Virus record (IMG/VR): IMGVR_UViG_3300031812_000133
Span: 1-37,953 of that record
DNA from: a virus
Length of the DNA stretch: 37,953 nucleotides
Direction: 5' to 3' (one strand)
Part shown: positions 1 to 7,649 of the stretch, piece by piece
Layout: the number at the start of each line of letters is the position of its first letter
How positions within the stretch are numbered: position 1 is the stretch's first letter
The notes under the pieces: model-generated
What the model was told of the DNA's origin: nothing
Database searches by the model: none
Seen by the model: only the letters and a program-made list of their open reading frames with translations
Made by a program: the position numbers and the translations under genes

Positions 1-119
1 AGAAGCGGCGCGCGCATGGGTCATTGCTCATCATGCGAAAGACTTGTCGCCGCCGATCAGCGAGGACGTGATGGCGGCCTACACCAACGCCGTTTTGATC
101 GCCGACTGCTTCGGCGTCG
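1..119. repeat. Left copy of 119-bp terminal direct repeat
   Basis: Bases 1-119 are identical to 37835-37953. The reading frame of the gene crossing the ends is preserved when the copies are merged, so this is one locus read twice: a circular (or circularly permuted) assembly overlap. A uniform odd length like 119 suggests an assembler k-mer overlap rather than a biological terminal repeat, but the sequence alone cannot exclude the latter. Confidence 0.95.
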
Positions 120-496
120 GCGGCCGGCACGGCGTATCAGGTGCTGGCACCACGCGGCATCCCGCTTTTGTCGGGCTCGGCCGCGGCAGGAAGCACGCTG
201 CCGACGGCGCCGCGTGGTCTGCGGCTATTCGAGATGCCGTCGATGCCGCCCCCGGCTGTTTTCGGCCCGGTGGCGGTGGCACCACGTCGCTGTTTTTCGC
301 GGCAGGGAATGTTCTGATTTGCCCCGGAGCGGCGATCATCCCGCACGCTTGGCAGCGGACGATCGCGCGAGAGGGCTTGCGCCGATCTGTCGGCCTGGAC
401 CCGTGGTTTCCGGAGCTGAGCGGGTACATCTTGGCTGGTCCAGACAACTGTGCCGACTGGGCGAGGGTGGTCGAGTACCTTGCCCTGAGCGGTTAA
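2..496 (+). CDS. Hypothetical protein, 3' part of gene spanning the circle junction
   Basis: This is the C-terminal part of a gene that starts at 37698. Joined through the terminal repeat it gives a 210-residue protein ending with TAA at 494-496. I do not recognise a family. Visible features are a basic, alanine-rich N-terminus (on the other fragment), a glycine-rich stretch with FRPGGGGTTSLFF, and a hydrophobic segment NVLICPGAAIIP. It is the last member of the accessory run that begins near 32 kb, follows the 37198 gene by two bases, and precedes the DNA methyltransferase, so it is probably co-transcribed with both. An apparent TTG start at 44 is only an in-frame codon inside the longer protein. 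Confidence 0.85.
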   Translation, partial: EAARAWVIAHHAKDLSPPISEDVMAAYTNAVLIADCFGVGGRHGVSGAGTTRHPAFVGLGRGRKHAADGAAWSAAIRDAVDAAPGCFRPGGGGTTSLFFAAGNVLICPGAAIIPHAWQRTIAREGLRRSVGLDPWFPELSGYILAGPDNCADWARVVEYLALSG

Positions 497-539
497 TCGG
501 GGGCGATTTCGGTGCGCGCAGCGCTCAGGGATGCTGCTT

Positions 540-1508
540 ATGTACCGACAGATTCGTTGCTTCGACCTGTTTTGCGGGGCTGGCGGCAGTTCACGCGGGG
601 CGTCGATGGCCGGAGCCCAGATCGTCGGGGGCGTGGACTACTGGAAGCTCGCCGCAGACACGTTCCAGCGCAACTACCGCGATGCGGCCATCTGGAATGC
701 ACGGGCCGAGGACATTGACCCGCAAGATATTGCAGCCCGGCTCGGCACGGTTGATCTTCTGATTGCGTCCCCCGAGTGCACGAGCCACAGCGTCGCCAAG
801 GGAAGTGCCCCGCGATCCGAGATCAGCCGTGAAACTGCGTTTCAGGTCGTCCGTTATGCGCGGGCCCTTCGGCCGCGCTGGATCGTCGTGGAAAACGTCC
901 CGCAAATGATGCGATGGTCTCGCTTCGGCCAATGGATTGAGGAACTGAAGGGCTTAGGATATCAGACGCAGTACAGCGTGCTGGATGCGCAGGATTATGG
1001 CGTTCCACAATCGAGGAAACGCCTGTTCGTTGTGTGCGACACGCAAGCACTGCCGGCCCTACCAGCGCCAATCCAGAGGCCAGCGCCGACGGCGGCGGAT
1101 ATTCTGGGGACGGGAGAAGATCGCAATCATCCATGGCCGATGCGGCCAGTCTGCGCAGGAAGGCTGGCCAGGACCACCATGGAAAGGTTCCATCGAGCGG
1201 TGGAGACACTCGGCCCGCAGTCGGAGTTTATTCTGGTCTATTACGGAAGCGACGGAGCAGGCGGCTATCAATCCATCGACCGGCCGCTGCGGACAGTTAC
1301 GACCATCGACCGGTTTGCCTACGTTCGACCTGCCGGCCGGGGCCACGAAATGCGAATGCTTCAGCCCCCGGAGCTGGCCGCCGCGATGGGATTCCCGCCA
1401 CGGCACCGATGGGCTCAAAGCAGCCGCCGCGACCGGATCAAGCTGATCGGCAACGCCGTGTGTCCGCCAGTGATGTGTTCGCTCGTCCGCCACCTGATCG
1501 GCTATTGA
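540..1508 (+). CDS. DNA (cytosine-5-)-methyltransferase
   Basis: A 322-residue C5 methyltransferase that would move a methyl group from S-adenosylmethionine to cytosine in DNA. Conserved motifs appear in order: motif I FDLFCGAGG (about 8-16), motif IV with the catalytic Cys as SPEC (C80; the usual PPC is PEC here), motif VI ENV (118-120), motif VIII QSRKR (157-161) and motif X GNAVCPP near the C-terminus. The target-recognition region between VIII and X is short, so it is a compact enzyme. I chose ATG 540 because AGGG at 527-530 is well spaced for it; ATG 531 in frame is too close. No cognate nuclease is adjacent, so an orphan enzyme protecting phage DNA from host restriction is likely. Confidence 0.93.
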   Translation: MYRQIRCFDLFCGAGGSSRGASMAGAQIVGGVDYWKLAADTFQRNYRDAAIWNARAEDIDPQDIAARLGTVDLLIASPECTSHSVAKGSAPRSEISRETAFQVVRYARALRPRWIVVENVPQMMRWSRFGQWIEELKGLGYQTQYSVLDAQDYGVPQSRKRLFVVCDTQALPALPAPIQRPAPTAADILGTGEDRNHPWPMRPVCAGRLARTTMERFHRAVETLGPQSEFILVYYGSDGAGGYQSIDRPLRTVTTIDRFAYVRPAGRGHEMRMLQPPELAAAMGFPPRHRWAQSSRRDRIKLIGNAVCPPVMCSLVRHLIGY

Positions 1509-1520
1509 GCTGATCGCCGC

Positions 1521-1610
1521 GTTCCCCCGAGCGGCGATGGTGGGGCTGTGCTATCGGGGGCGCTTGTGGGCGGGCGGACCGCCCAGAGGATCACCAGCCC
1601 GCGTGCTGGC
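1521..1610 (+). ncRNA. Short structured leader element (CCCCCGA family, type II)
   Basis: An 8-bp-class stem CCCCCGA/TCGGGGG encloses a GC-rich loop, then come TGGGCGG/CCGCCCA (7 bp) and CCAGC/GCTGG hairpins. A close relative lies at 37089-37174 with the same order; the last pair of the second stem changes from G-C to G-T there and the loops differ. It sits between a stop codon and the next gene (start 1652), so it could be a terminator plus leader or a regulatory RNA. No T-run follows it. Confidence 0.45.
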
Positions 1611-1651
1611 GGCGCGCCGGCTTGGCCGTGACGACCGGAAGGAGTTGTGTT

Positions 1652-2416
1652 ATGTGTGCTGTCGTCAAAGTAACCGTCCATCGGACCGCGGACTGGGTGC
1701 GTGCGCGCCGGATCGAAACCGGCGCGAACGTGCCAGAAAAGATCGAGGTTCCTGTGCCCGTGGACCAGCTCCCGCGGGAAGTGCGGGAGCTGCTGATCGA
1801 GGCGGGCGGCGGGCAGTATCCGTCGGAGTTCGCGGGCGATTACCGGCAAGACTTTCGCTGGATGTATCGCTCCGATTACCACCACGGGCAGGTGCCGATC
1901 ATCGTGGACGCCGACCAGCCGACGCCCGCGGAGATTGCGGCGGCGATTCTGGCTGCCGACGAGGAGCGCCGGCAGCGAAAGGCGAAGGCTGACGAAGAGG
2001 CCCGGCAGCGCGCCGCACGGGAGCGGGCGCTGGCCGAAGAGTGGGCGCGGCTGCCGCTGGCGCAGCGGGCCAGCGCGGCGGGCGTCTGCATTGCCCGCGA
2101 CCCGCAGACTGGCGCCATGAGCGCCTGCGGGGTACAAGTGTACGATGTGTCGGTGCTGCGGGAGTACGTTCCCGAGGCGCTGGCCGAGGCGGTCCGGGAA
2201 GTCGAGCGGCTGCGCGAAATCGAGCGCGGCAAAGAAGCGATCCAGCATCGCGCTCTGCTGGCTGAGATGCTGGCGCTGGTGCCGCAGGACGCGCTGCGCC
2301 GCGCGCTGAAACTGGCGGCCGCCAGCGGAATCGGCGGCAAGCCGGCGCCCATCGAGGACGTGCGGCGGCAAGTACGAAAGGCGTGCCAGGCGGGAGGCGT
2401 CGATCTGACGCTGTAG
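1652..2416 (+). CDS. Hypothetical coiled-coil protein
   Basis: A 254-residue protein I cannot assign to a family. It starts at ATG 1652 behind a strong GGAAGGAG Shine-Dalgarno (about 1638-1645). The N-terminal third reads like a small globular beta domain (CAVVKVTVHRTADW). Residues of about 100-145 are a charged Glu/Arg/Ala helix (AADEERRQRKAKADEEARQ) likely to form a coiled coil, and the C-terminal half is helical with many Leu and Arg. It lies between the two DNA methyltransferase genes and behind a structured leader element, so an early function is likely. Confidence 0.85.
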   Translation: MCAVVKVTVHRTADWVRARRIETGANVPEKIEVPVPVDQLPREVRELLIEAGGGQYPSEFAGDYRQDFRWMYRSDYHHGQVPIIVDADQPTPAEIAAAILAADEERRQRKAKADEEARQRAARERALAEEWARLPLAQRASAAGVCIARDPQTGAMSACGVQVYDVSVLREYVPEALAEAVREVERLREIERGKEAIQHRALLAEMLALVPQDALRRALKLAAASGIGGKPAPIEDVRRQVRKACQAGGVDLTL

Positions 2417-2437
2417 GCCGCGTGGCGTTTCTTGCGG

Positions 2438-2469
2438 GGCGGCCGCCGCTCGCTTGTGCGGCGGCCGCC
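2438..2469 (+). other. Perfect GC hairpin between genes
   Basis: GCGGCCGCCG and its reverse complement CGGCGGCCGC flank a 10-base loop, giving an 11-bp stem with the outer G-C pair. It follows the stop of the preceding gene by about 20 bases but has no T-run, so it is either a Rho-independent-like mRNA end without a tail or a transcript-stabilising hairpin. Confidence 0.5.
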
Positions 2470-2522
2470 GCCCGTGCTGCAATCATCGGGAGCAAGTGCG
2501 CAGGGCCAGCGGAGTCGGCGGA

Positions 2523-3356
2523 ATGGGTCGCAAGCTGTGTGCGTTTCCGTACTTCGGCGGCAAGTGGTACCAGCTCAACGATATTCTGCCCCTGCTGCCT
2601 GACTGCCACCATTACGTCGAGCCGTTCTGCGGATCGGCGGCCGTGCTGCTCAACCGGCGGCCGGCCCCCATCGAAACCGTTAACGATATCAACGAGGACC
2701 TGGTCACGTTTTTTCGTGTGTTACGGGAAGAGCCGGACGCGCTTGTGGAAGCGCTGCGGCTGACGCCCTACGCCCGGGCCGAGTTGTGGGAATCGCACGC
2801 GGAAATCCTCGATGATTTACCGCCGGTGGAGCGGGCCCGGCGGTTTTTCGTGCGCACCCTTCAGACGCGGGCTGGGCTGGGCGGCGGCGGCCGATACCGG
2901 AACTCGTGGGCGTACGGCGTGACAAGATCGCCGGTTTCACGTTGGCTGTCGCACGTGGAGTCGCTGCACAAGCTGGCCAGGCGCCTGCGGCGCGTGCAAA
3001 TCGAGTGTCGCGACGCGCTGGAAGTGATCGCAGCGTATGACTCACCCGGAACGCTGTTTTTCCTCGACCCGCCGTATGCGTTCGACTGCCGCGAAGACAA
3101 GTCCCGCAGCGTGTATATCGTCGAGTTCTCGGACGAATGCCATCGAAAGCTTGCCGAAGTATTGGCTCGCGTGGTCGGCAAAGTGGCGCTGGCCACGTAC
3201 GAGTCGCCGCTGATGCGCGCGCTATACCCAGAAGACCGGTGGCAGTGGGTCGAATGCGGGCGCCATGTCGTGCGTGCCAGCGCCCACCGCAGCAAGCCGC
3301 GCAAATCCGAGTTCCTCGTGACCAACTACCAGCCGCCGCAGCGATTGCTGGTATGA
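2523..3356 (+). CDS. DNA adenine-N6 methyltransferase (D12/Dam class)
   Basis: A 277-residue D12-class enzyme that methylates N6 of adenine in DNA. It shows PYFGGK (about 9-14) of the FGGK signature, the S-adenosylmethionine-binding VEPFCGSAAV (about 32-41), NDIN (54-57) and the catalytic motif LDPPY (181-185). The length matches a complete Dam-like enzyme. ATG 2523 is preceded by GGAG with an 8-base gap; the frame is open further upstream but without a convincing start. Together with the C5 enzyme at 540 the phage can mark its DNA on two bases, consistent with evasion of host restriction. Confidence 0.95.
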   Translation: MGRKLCAFPYFGGKWYQLNDILPLLPDCHHYVEPFCGSAAVLLNRRPAPIETVNDINEDLVTFFRVLREEPDALVEALRLTPYARAELWESHAEILDDLPPVERARRFFVRTLQTRAGLGGGGRYRNSWAYGVTRSPVSRWLSHVESLHKLARRLRRVQIECRDALEVIAAYDSPGTLFFLDPPYAFDCREDKSRSVYIVEFSDECHRKLAEVLARVVGKVALATYESPLMRALYPEDRWQWVECGRHVVRASAHRSKPRKSEFLVTNYQPPQRLLV

Positions 3357-3390
3357 GGGCGCGCGGATGCGTACACCTGCGGTCGAAGCA

Positions 3391-3419
3391 TTGCACAAGA
3401 ATATGACCGGCTGTATAAT
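3391..3419 (+). promoter_or_regulatory. Sigma70-type promoter upstream of 3474 gene
   Basis: TTGCAC (3391-3396) and a perfect TATAAT (3414-3419) are separated by exactly 17 bases. The next start codon is 55 bases downstream of the -10 element. It would serve the 3474-4680 pair. Confidence 0.75.
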
Positions 3420-3473
3420 CCGCTGGGCGGCGTGGGGCTGCCCGTTTTTCAGGCGATGATTGGAGGCGCTGGG

Positions 3474-4418
3474 ATGACACTGTATGTGATCTTTGGTGCG
3501 CCGGACCCGGAGGCGCAGGCGGCAAGGGAGCTGTGCGAGTCGTGCCGCGTGGCGTACGGTCAGGCCGTGTCGTTTCTGACGGGGCGCGACGTTTCGCCCG
3601 CCGACGCCTACGAGGCGGAAAACTGGCGGTCGCAATTCGGATTGCCGCTGCGGCCGGGGTCGCGCGTGCTGCTGTTCGAGTGTGACGGGGACGGGCTGCG
3701 GAAACATTTTCCGGCAGGCTGTTATGCGGTTCGGCTGGACCACCATCGGCCGCTAGACCGCGGCTGGGGCAAGCCGCCAGCGGAGTTCTGGCCGGCATCG
3801 TCGCTGGGCCAATTGGTGGCGGAACTGGCCCGCGAGGGCTTGCTGCAAGGCGAAGGGCCAGAGGCCGGCGAACTGAAACCTAGCACCAGCACCTGGGACG
3901 CGCAAAGCGGCACGTGGCGCGTCGTCACGCGGCAGGGCACGTGGTGGACCGTCCCGACCGATTACGTGCTCGCAGCAGCCGCCGATCATTGTCTGGCCGC
4001 GGCTTACCGGGGCGAGTGTCCGGGCGTCGAGCCAGATGCCCTGATGGCCTGGCGGATCAAGTCGCGGGCGGAGTTCCAGGGGCGGCCGGCGGAGGCGCTG
4101 ATGGCGGATGTGGAGCGGGCCCGGGAGGCGCTGCGTGCGGCCCCGAAGATCGACCTGGGCGGCGAGCTGGTGGCCGACCTGCGCGGGCAGGTCGTCCCGG
4201 AGCTGCCGGAGGCGGCGGCCCGGGAAGGCGTCGCGTTTCTGGCGACGCCGCCCGTGCGGGCCGGCGAGCGGCGGAAGGTCGTGTTGCAGTGTGCGGGCCC
4301 TGCTGCGCTGGCGGCGTGGCGGCCCTGGGCGACTAGCCAGGGGCTGGTGGACCTTTACGGCGGCGACCCCAGCCGCGGTTTTGCTGGAGGATATTTGCCC
4401 GATGGCGCAAAAGACTAA
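3474..4418 (+). CDS. Hypothetical protein with DHH-like motif
   Basis: A 314-residue protein starting at ATG 3474 with GGAGG seven bases upstream. The N-terminus (LYVIFGAPD) looks like a first beta strand. Residues 83-120 read CYAVRLDHHRPLD...FWPASSLGQLV, which resembles the strand-DHH-(E/S)SSxxQ arrangement of DHH-family phosphoesterases, and ADHCLAAAYRGECPG at about 170-184 could supply a further metal ligand. That assignment is inference from motif shape; I do not see the complete DHH metal set. It is the first gene after a strong promoter and overlaps the XRE gene by 17 bases, so the two are translationally linked. Confidence 0.88.
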   Translation: MTLYVIFGAPDPEAQAARELCESCRVAYGQAVSFLTGRDVSPADAYEAENWRSQFGLPLRPGSRVLLFECDGDGLRKHFPAGCYAVRLDHHRPLDRGWGKPPAEFWPASSLGQLVAELAREGLLQGEGPEAGELKPSTSTWDAQSGTWRVVTRQGTWWTVPTDYVLAAAADHCLAAAYRGECPGVEPDALMAWRIKSRAEFQGRPAEALMADVERAREALRAAPKIDLGGELVADLRGQVVPELPEAAAREGVAFLATPPVRAGERRKVVLQCAGPAALAAWRPWATSQGLVDLYGGDPSRGFAGGYLPDGAKD

Positions 4419-4680
4419 GCCGAAAAAGTCCCGCGTGGGAACCGGTCGGCCGCGGACGCTGCCGCCGAAATATCGCTCCGCGCTGCATGCGACGTTCTGC
4501 CAGCGCTTGCTGGCGGCGCGTCTGGCTGCCGGGCTGACGCAGAAGCAGGCGGCCCAGCGCGCCAATGTGGGCGTGCTGATGTGGTGCTTTTATGAAACCG
4601 GCCGGCGGCAGCCGAGTCTGCGGGCGCTGGAGCGGCTGGCATCGGCCGTCGGCTGCGAGCCGGCCGACCTGCTGCGGTAG
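4402..4680 (+). CDS. XRE-family helix-turn-helix regulator
   Basis: A 92-residue Cro/CI-type DNA-binding protein. A basic N-terminal arm (KTKPKKSRVGTGRPR) leads into a helix-turn-helix domain over about residues 30-90, containing GLTQKQAAQRANVG and YETGRRQPSLRALERLA. No other domain is present, so it would act as a small dimeric regulator. It starts at ATG 4402, 11 bases after GGAGG, overlapping the end of the upstream gene. Its C-terminal pattern SLRALERLASAVGCEPADLL closely matches that of the minus-strand XRE protein at 34223, so the pair may be a Cro/CI-like switch. Confidence 0.88.
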   Translation: MAQKTKPKKSRVGTGRPRTLPPKYRSALHATFCQRLLAARLAAGLTQKQAAQRANVGVLMWCFYETGRRQPSLRALERLASAVGCEPADLLR

Positions 4681-4720
4681 GGGTCGGCGTCGCAATTTTT
4701 TCCGAATGCGGCGGTTCATC

Positions 4721-4748
4721 TTGACGTGTTTCAACCCGCAGTTAAGAT
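4721..4748 (+). promoter_or_regulatory. Candidate sigma70 promoter
   Basis: TTGACG (4721-4726), a 16-base spacer and TAAGAT (4743-4748). Spacing and -35 match the five duplicated promoters near 32-36 kb. It lies just after the XRE gene and faces the replication block. Confidence 0.6.
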
Positions 4749-4797
4749 ATCCGCCGCAGGATGAGTACGACGGAGCATCGGGGGCCGCGGCTCATGG

Positions 4798-5080
4798 ATG
4801 GCAGGCATGACGCCACGAGGGACAGCCGCGCCCCATTTTCGGCGCGTCGATCTATCGGCGCCCCGCTACCGCGGCGATGCCTGGCCGCGGATAGGCCGGC
4901 GTTGGGACAAGCTGGCGGTGGGGCGCTCTTTTTTCGTCTTGTCCGGGGTCGGTCTGGCAGTGGGAAACGCGCATGCCTCCTCGGACCGACCGGCGGCGCA
5001 GGATGGGGCGTCGTGTGACCGGACGTGGCGGCCGCGCCGCCCCGCTGCGTCCGGTCATCTTTTCGCGCTGGGGTTCATCC
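4798..5080 (+). pseudogene. Possible frameshifted small gene (VGxSFFV-type protein)
   Basis: This 400-base gap between genes (4681-5080) is open in frame from 4798 and encodes RRWDKLAVGRSFFV, a motif I associate with small phage proteins whose next part normally reads FFVPG followed by an Arg-rich segment. Here the Arg-rich segment (PPRTDRRRRMGRRVTGR) is in the +1 frame, right after a TTTTTT run. Either the gene is decayed, the assembly has an indel, or a frameshift is used. The reading continues into a terminator, so I treat it as probably broken; the start is uncertain. Confidence 0.3.
5016..5063 (+). terminator. Rho-independent terminator
   Basis: TGACCGGACG (5016-5025) pairs perfectly with CGTCCGGTCA (5048-5057), with an inner GGCGGC/GCCGCC stem, followed by TCTTTT. 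It would end transcripts from the 4721 promoter before the 5081 gene unless it acts as an attenuator. Confidence 0.7.
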
Positions 5081-5512
5081 ATGCCTTCAGTCCGTCGCTC
5101 TCACGTGCCCAGTGGCACGATTCGGCTTGGGGCTGCGGGCGGGCCCGTGCCGGGTCCGCCGCTGCCGCTGGTGCTTGAAATCTGGCGGGATGGGTGGGTC
5201 GTGCTGCGCGCCCCGCCCGATGCCCGGGTGCGTGTGCACGTCGCGCACTGCGTCTGGTCGCCCTATCCGTCGGTGCAGAGGCTTGGCGAGGAGCTGGCCT
5301 GGCTGGAAACGCCCATCTGGGCCAGGCCCGCGATCAAGGTGGTGGCGACCGGGCTTGCGAGGCTCTGCCCAACGGTGGAGGAGTACGCCTGGCGGCAGAT
5401 GGAAACGGGCATCCTATTGCCGGCGCTCGTCGAGTTCCTTCGCTCCCACGTAGTACAAGCGGCCAAACGCCATGAACCGGGTCAACGGGTGGACGCTCGA
5501 CTGGGCGGCTGA
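5081..5512 (+). CDS. Hypothetical protein upstream of the replication ATPase
   Basis: A 143-residue protein of unknown family. It has a Pro/Gly-rich N-terminus, a likely beta hairpin (LVLEIWRDGWVVLRAP) and a helical C-terminal half (EELAWLETPIWARP, EEYAWRQMETGILLPALVEFL). The first ATG after the terminator, 5081, was chosen; its Shine-Dalgarno is weak (GGGG). The gene overlaps the ATPase gene by 41 bases in a different frame, which suggests coupled translation and a related function in DNA replication. Confidence 0.7.
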   Translation: MPSVRRSHVPSGTIRLGAAGGPVPGPPLPLVLEIWRDGWVVLRAPPDARVRVHVAHCVWSPYPSVQRLGEELAWLETPIWARPAIKVVATGLARLCPTVEEYAWRQMETGILLPALVEFLRSHVVQAAKRHEPGQRVDARLGG

Positions 5513-6938
5513 TCGGATCGGTCGCCGCGTCATCTTGCTGTTGCGACATAATGGCCAAGCGGTCGAAAGCCAGCGCTGCGACGTGTTCGACGGGCAGCAG
5601 GTGCGCGACCTGGTGGGCACGTGGTGCCAGCGCTACCGCATCCCGCAGCAGGACTTGGAGGCTGCGCTGACCGCGGCCGCGGCCGAGTGCTTCGCGGCGA
5701 TGCGCTCTGCCAGGCCCGCAGAGCGCCAGTCGCCCCCTCCGGATGCGGCCGCGTCGCTGGGGCTGGCGTGGCCGGACCCGTGGCCCGACCCGGTCGCACT
5801 GGCCGACGTGCTCGACGAGGCGATGCGGTACGTGCAACGGTACGTCTGGCTGACACGCCAGCAGGCGGCGGCCGCCGTGCTGTGGTCGGCCTGGACCTAC
5901 ACCGTCGAGCGGTCGGACGTGGCCCCGATCCTGATCATCAATTCGCCGACGAAGCGCTGCGGCAAGACAACGCTGGTGCGGGTGGTCGCGTCGATGCTGC
6001 CGCGGGTGCTGGCGGCGGTTTCGATTTCGCCGGCGGCCCTGTATCGCGTCGTGGAGCTGGCGCAGCCGACGCTGGTGATCGACGAGGTGGACGCCTTCCT
6101 GGCCGATAGCGAGGAGCTGCGCGGCCTCGTCAACGCTGGCCATACGCGCGATACGGCCTATGTGGTGCGGCTGGACGGGGAAAGCTTGCTGCCGCGCCGG
6201 TTCAGCGTGTTTGGCCCCAAGCTCTTGGCCGGGATCGGTCGGCTGCCCGCGACCATCGAGGACCGGGGCATCATCCTGACCTTGCAGCGCAAGCCGCCCG
6301 GGGCGCACTGCGTGCGACTGGACCGCGACGCCCTGGCCCGAGGGGCGATCCTCGGCCGCAAGCTGCGCCGGTGGTCGCTGGATGAGGGGCAGCGGCTGAA
6401 GCCGACGGACGATCCGCCGTGCCCGGAGGTGCTCAACGACCGGGAGGCGGATTCCTGGCGGCCGCTTTTGGCCCTGGCCGACCTGGCCGGGGCGTGGTGG
6501 AGCCTGACGGCCCGGCAGGCGGCCGTGGCGCTGGCTGGGGCACAGCAGGACGAGCAGGACCTGGCCGTGGCCCTGCTGCGGGACGTGGCGGGGCTGGTCG
6601 CCGATGATGCCCGCTGCCGGTGGACGCCGGCCGACCTGGCCGTGGCCCTGGCCGAGATGGACGACCGCCCATGGCGCGACTACAGGCACGGCCGTCCGAT
6701 CAACGGGTTCCAGGTGTCGAAAACCCTGTCCCAGTTTGGACTTGCGACCAGACGCAGCGATGGGCGGAGGGTGTTTGATGCGGCGGAGCTGCTGGCAGTC
6801 GCCGAGCGGTACGCCCCGGGGGTGTCCGAAAAACGCGCCCCTGGCGCCCCTGTCCAGCGCAAGTTGTTCGAGGGCAACGAGTTACGCAGGGGCGCGTGCG
6901 ATGGCGACTGGGGCGAGTTTGGGGCGGCCTGCGGGTGA
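5472..6938 (+). CDS. DUF3631-type P-loop ATPase, probable replication helicase/primase
   Basis: A 488-residue ATPase. A Walker A variant SPTKRCGKTT lies at about 158-167 and Walker B LVIDEVDAF at about 201-209. The following segment LPATIEDRGIILTLQRK is typical of the DUF3631 region found in phage and mobile-element helicases and primase-associated ATPases. The C-terminal part is helical and may bind DNA. By position, just before a RusA-like resolvase, it is the best replication initiator or helicase candidate in a genome that has no recognisable polymerase. That role is inference; the ATPase fold is well supported. Confidence 0.88.
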   Translation: MNRVNGWTLDWAADRIGRRVILLLRHNGQAVESQRCDVFDGQQVRDLVGTWCQRYRIPQQDLEAALTAAAAECFAAMRSARPAERQSPPPDAAASLGLAWPDPWPDPVALADVLDEAMRYVQRYVWLTRQQAAAAVLWSAWTYTVERSDVAPILIINSPTKRCGKTTLVRVVASMLPRVLAAVSISPAALYRVVELAQPTLVIDEVDAFLADSEELRGLVNAGHTRDTAYVVRLDGESLLPRRFSVFGPKLLAGIGRLPATIEDRGIILTLQRKPPGAHCVRLDRDALARGAILGRKLRRWSLDEGQRLKPTDDPPCPEVLNDREADSWRPLLALADLAGAWWSLTARQAAVALAGAQQDEQDLAVALLRDVAGLVADDARCRWTPADLAVALAEMDDRPWRDYRHGRPINGFQVSKTLSQFGLATRRSDGRRVFDAAELLAVAERYAPGVSEKRAPGAPVQRKLFEGNELRRGACDGDWGEFGAACG

Positions 6939-7000
6939 CGCGCCCCTGAGTAAGTTCTGACGGGCCAACGAGTTGCGACCAACAGGGGCGCGAGGGGCGC
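6830..7000. repeat. Cluster of GGGGCGCG / CGCGCCCC motifs
   Basis: Direct and inverted copies of AGGGGCGCG occur near 6832, 6888, 6940 and twice near 6985. One inverted pair is perfect over 11 bp: CAGGGGCGCGT (6887-6897) and ACGCGCCCCTG (6938-6948). A second repeat, AACGAGTT, precedes the motif near 6876 and 6967. The cluster straddles the end of the ATPase gene, where replication iterons are plausible, but this is inference. Confidence 0.4.
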
Positions 7001-7020
7001 GTTTCCAGGGAGGGGTGGGG

Positions 7021-7509
7021 ATGGCTGCTGGCAGGGACGAGTTGGCGGGGGCGGTGGAGCTGCTGATCGAGGGACCCAAGCCGAAGACGCAAGGGAGCAT
7101 GCGGGCGTTCCCGTTCCGACGCCGTGATGGATCGCTGGGGGTGCGGGTGACGCATGACGGAGGCCGGCAGGTCGAGGACTGGCGGCTGGCGGTGCGGCTG
7201 ATGGCGCGCCAGCAGTGGCAGCGGCCGCCGACGCGCTCACCGGTCAAGCTGGCCGTGCTGATCCACGTCCCGCGGCCGAAATCGCATTATCGCCGCAGCG
7301 GCCTGTCGGCGCAAGGTCGGCGGCAGCGGCGTCCGGGCCGGCTGGCGGGCGACGTGGACAAGCTGCTCCGTGCGGTCTGCGACGCGCTGACCGGCATCGT
7401 GTACGAGGACGACGCCCAGGTGGTCGAGGCGCTGGTGCGCAAGGTGTGGGCGCAGGAGCGAGACGGGACCTGGCGGACGGCGATTTGGATTGCGCCGGCG
7501 GAAGAATGA
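7021..7509 (+). CDS. rusA: RusA-like Holliday junction resolvase
   Basis: A 162-residue endonuclease of the RusA family, which cuts four-way DNA junctions during phage recombination and before packaging. The family signature is clear: GDVDKLLRAVCDAL (about 110-123) followed by VYEDDAQV (127-134), which supplies the acidic metal ligands D111, D113, D121 and D130/D131. The N-terminal strand contains GPKPKTQGSMR and PRPKSHY. ATG 7021 follows a GGGAGGGG Shine-Dalgarno. It lies directly after the ATPase gene and completes the DNA-metabolism block. Confidence 0.85.
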   Translation: MAAGRDELAGAVELLIEGPKPKTQGSMRAFPFRRRDGSLGVRVTHDGGRQVEDWRLAVRLMARQQWQRPPTRSPVKLAVLIHVPRPKSHYRRSGLSAQGRRQRRPGRLAGDVDKLLRAVCDALTGIVYEDDAQVVEALVRKVWAQERDGTWRTAIWIAPAEE

Positions 7510-7590
7510 AACGGGCAGCGTGTATGCCGCAGTGAAAACCGGGGGCATTTATCACGCTGGAGGGGTGGGCAGGCAGTAAATCGTAGCGTC

Positions 7591-7621
7591 TTGCAACGCG
7601 GCGCGCTGCGGTCCTTATAAT
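7591..7621 (+). promoter_or_regulatory. Candidate promoter for the late genes
   Basis: TTGCAA (7591-7596) and a perfect TATAAT (7616-7621) are 19 bases apart, slightly long. The first downstream start is ATG 7650 with GGGAGG in front. The long run of head and tail genes that follows has no other clear promoter until 32 kb. Confidence 0.6.
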
Positions 7622-7649
7622 GGGGCGACACGGACAGGGAGGTCATGTA

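Noticed and set aside
2439-2468. The hairpin at 2439 as a true Rho-independent terminator
   Set aside because: The stem is perfect but no T-run follows, so it is kept only as a hairpin.
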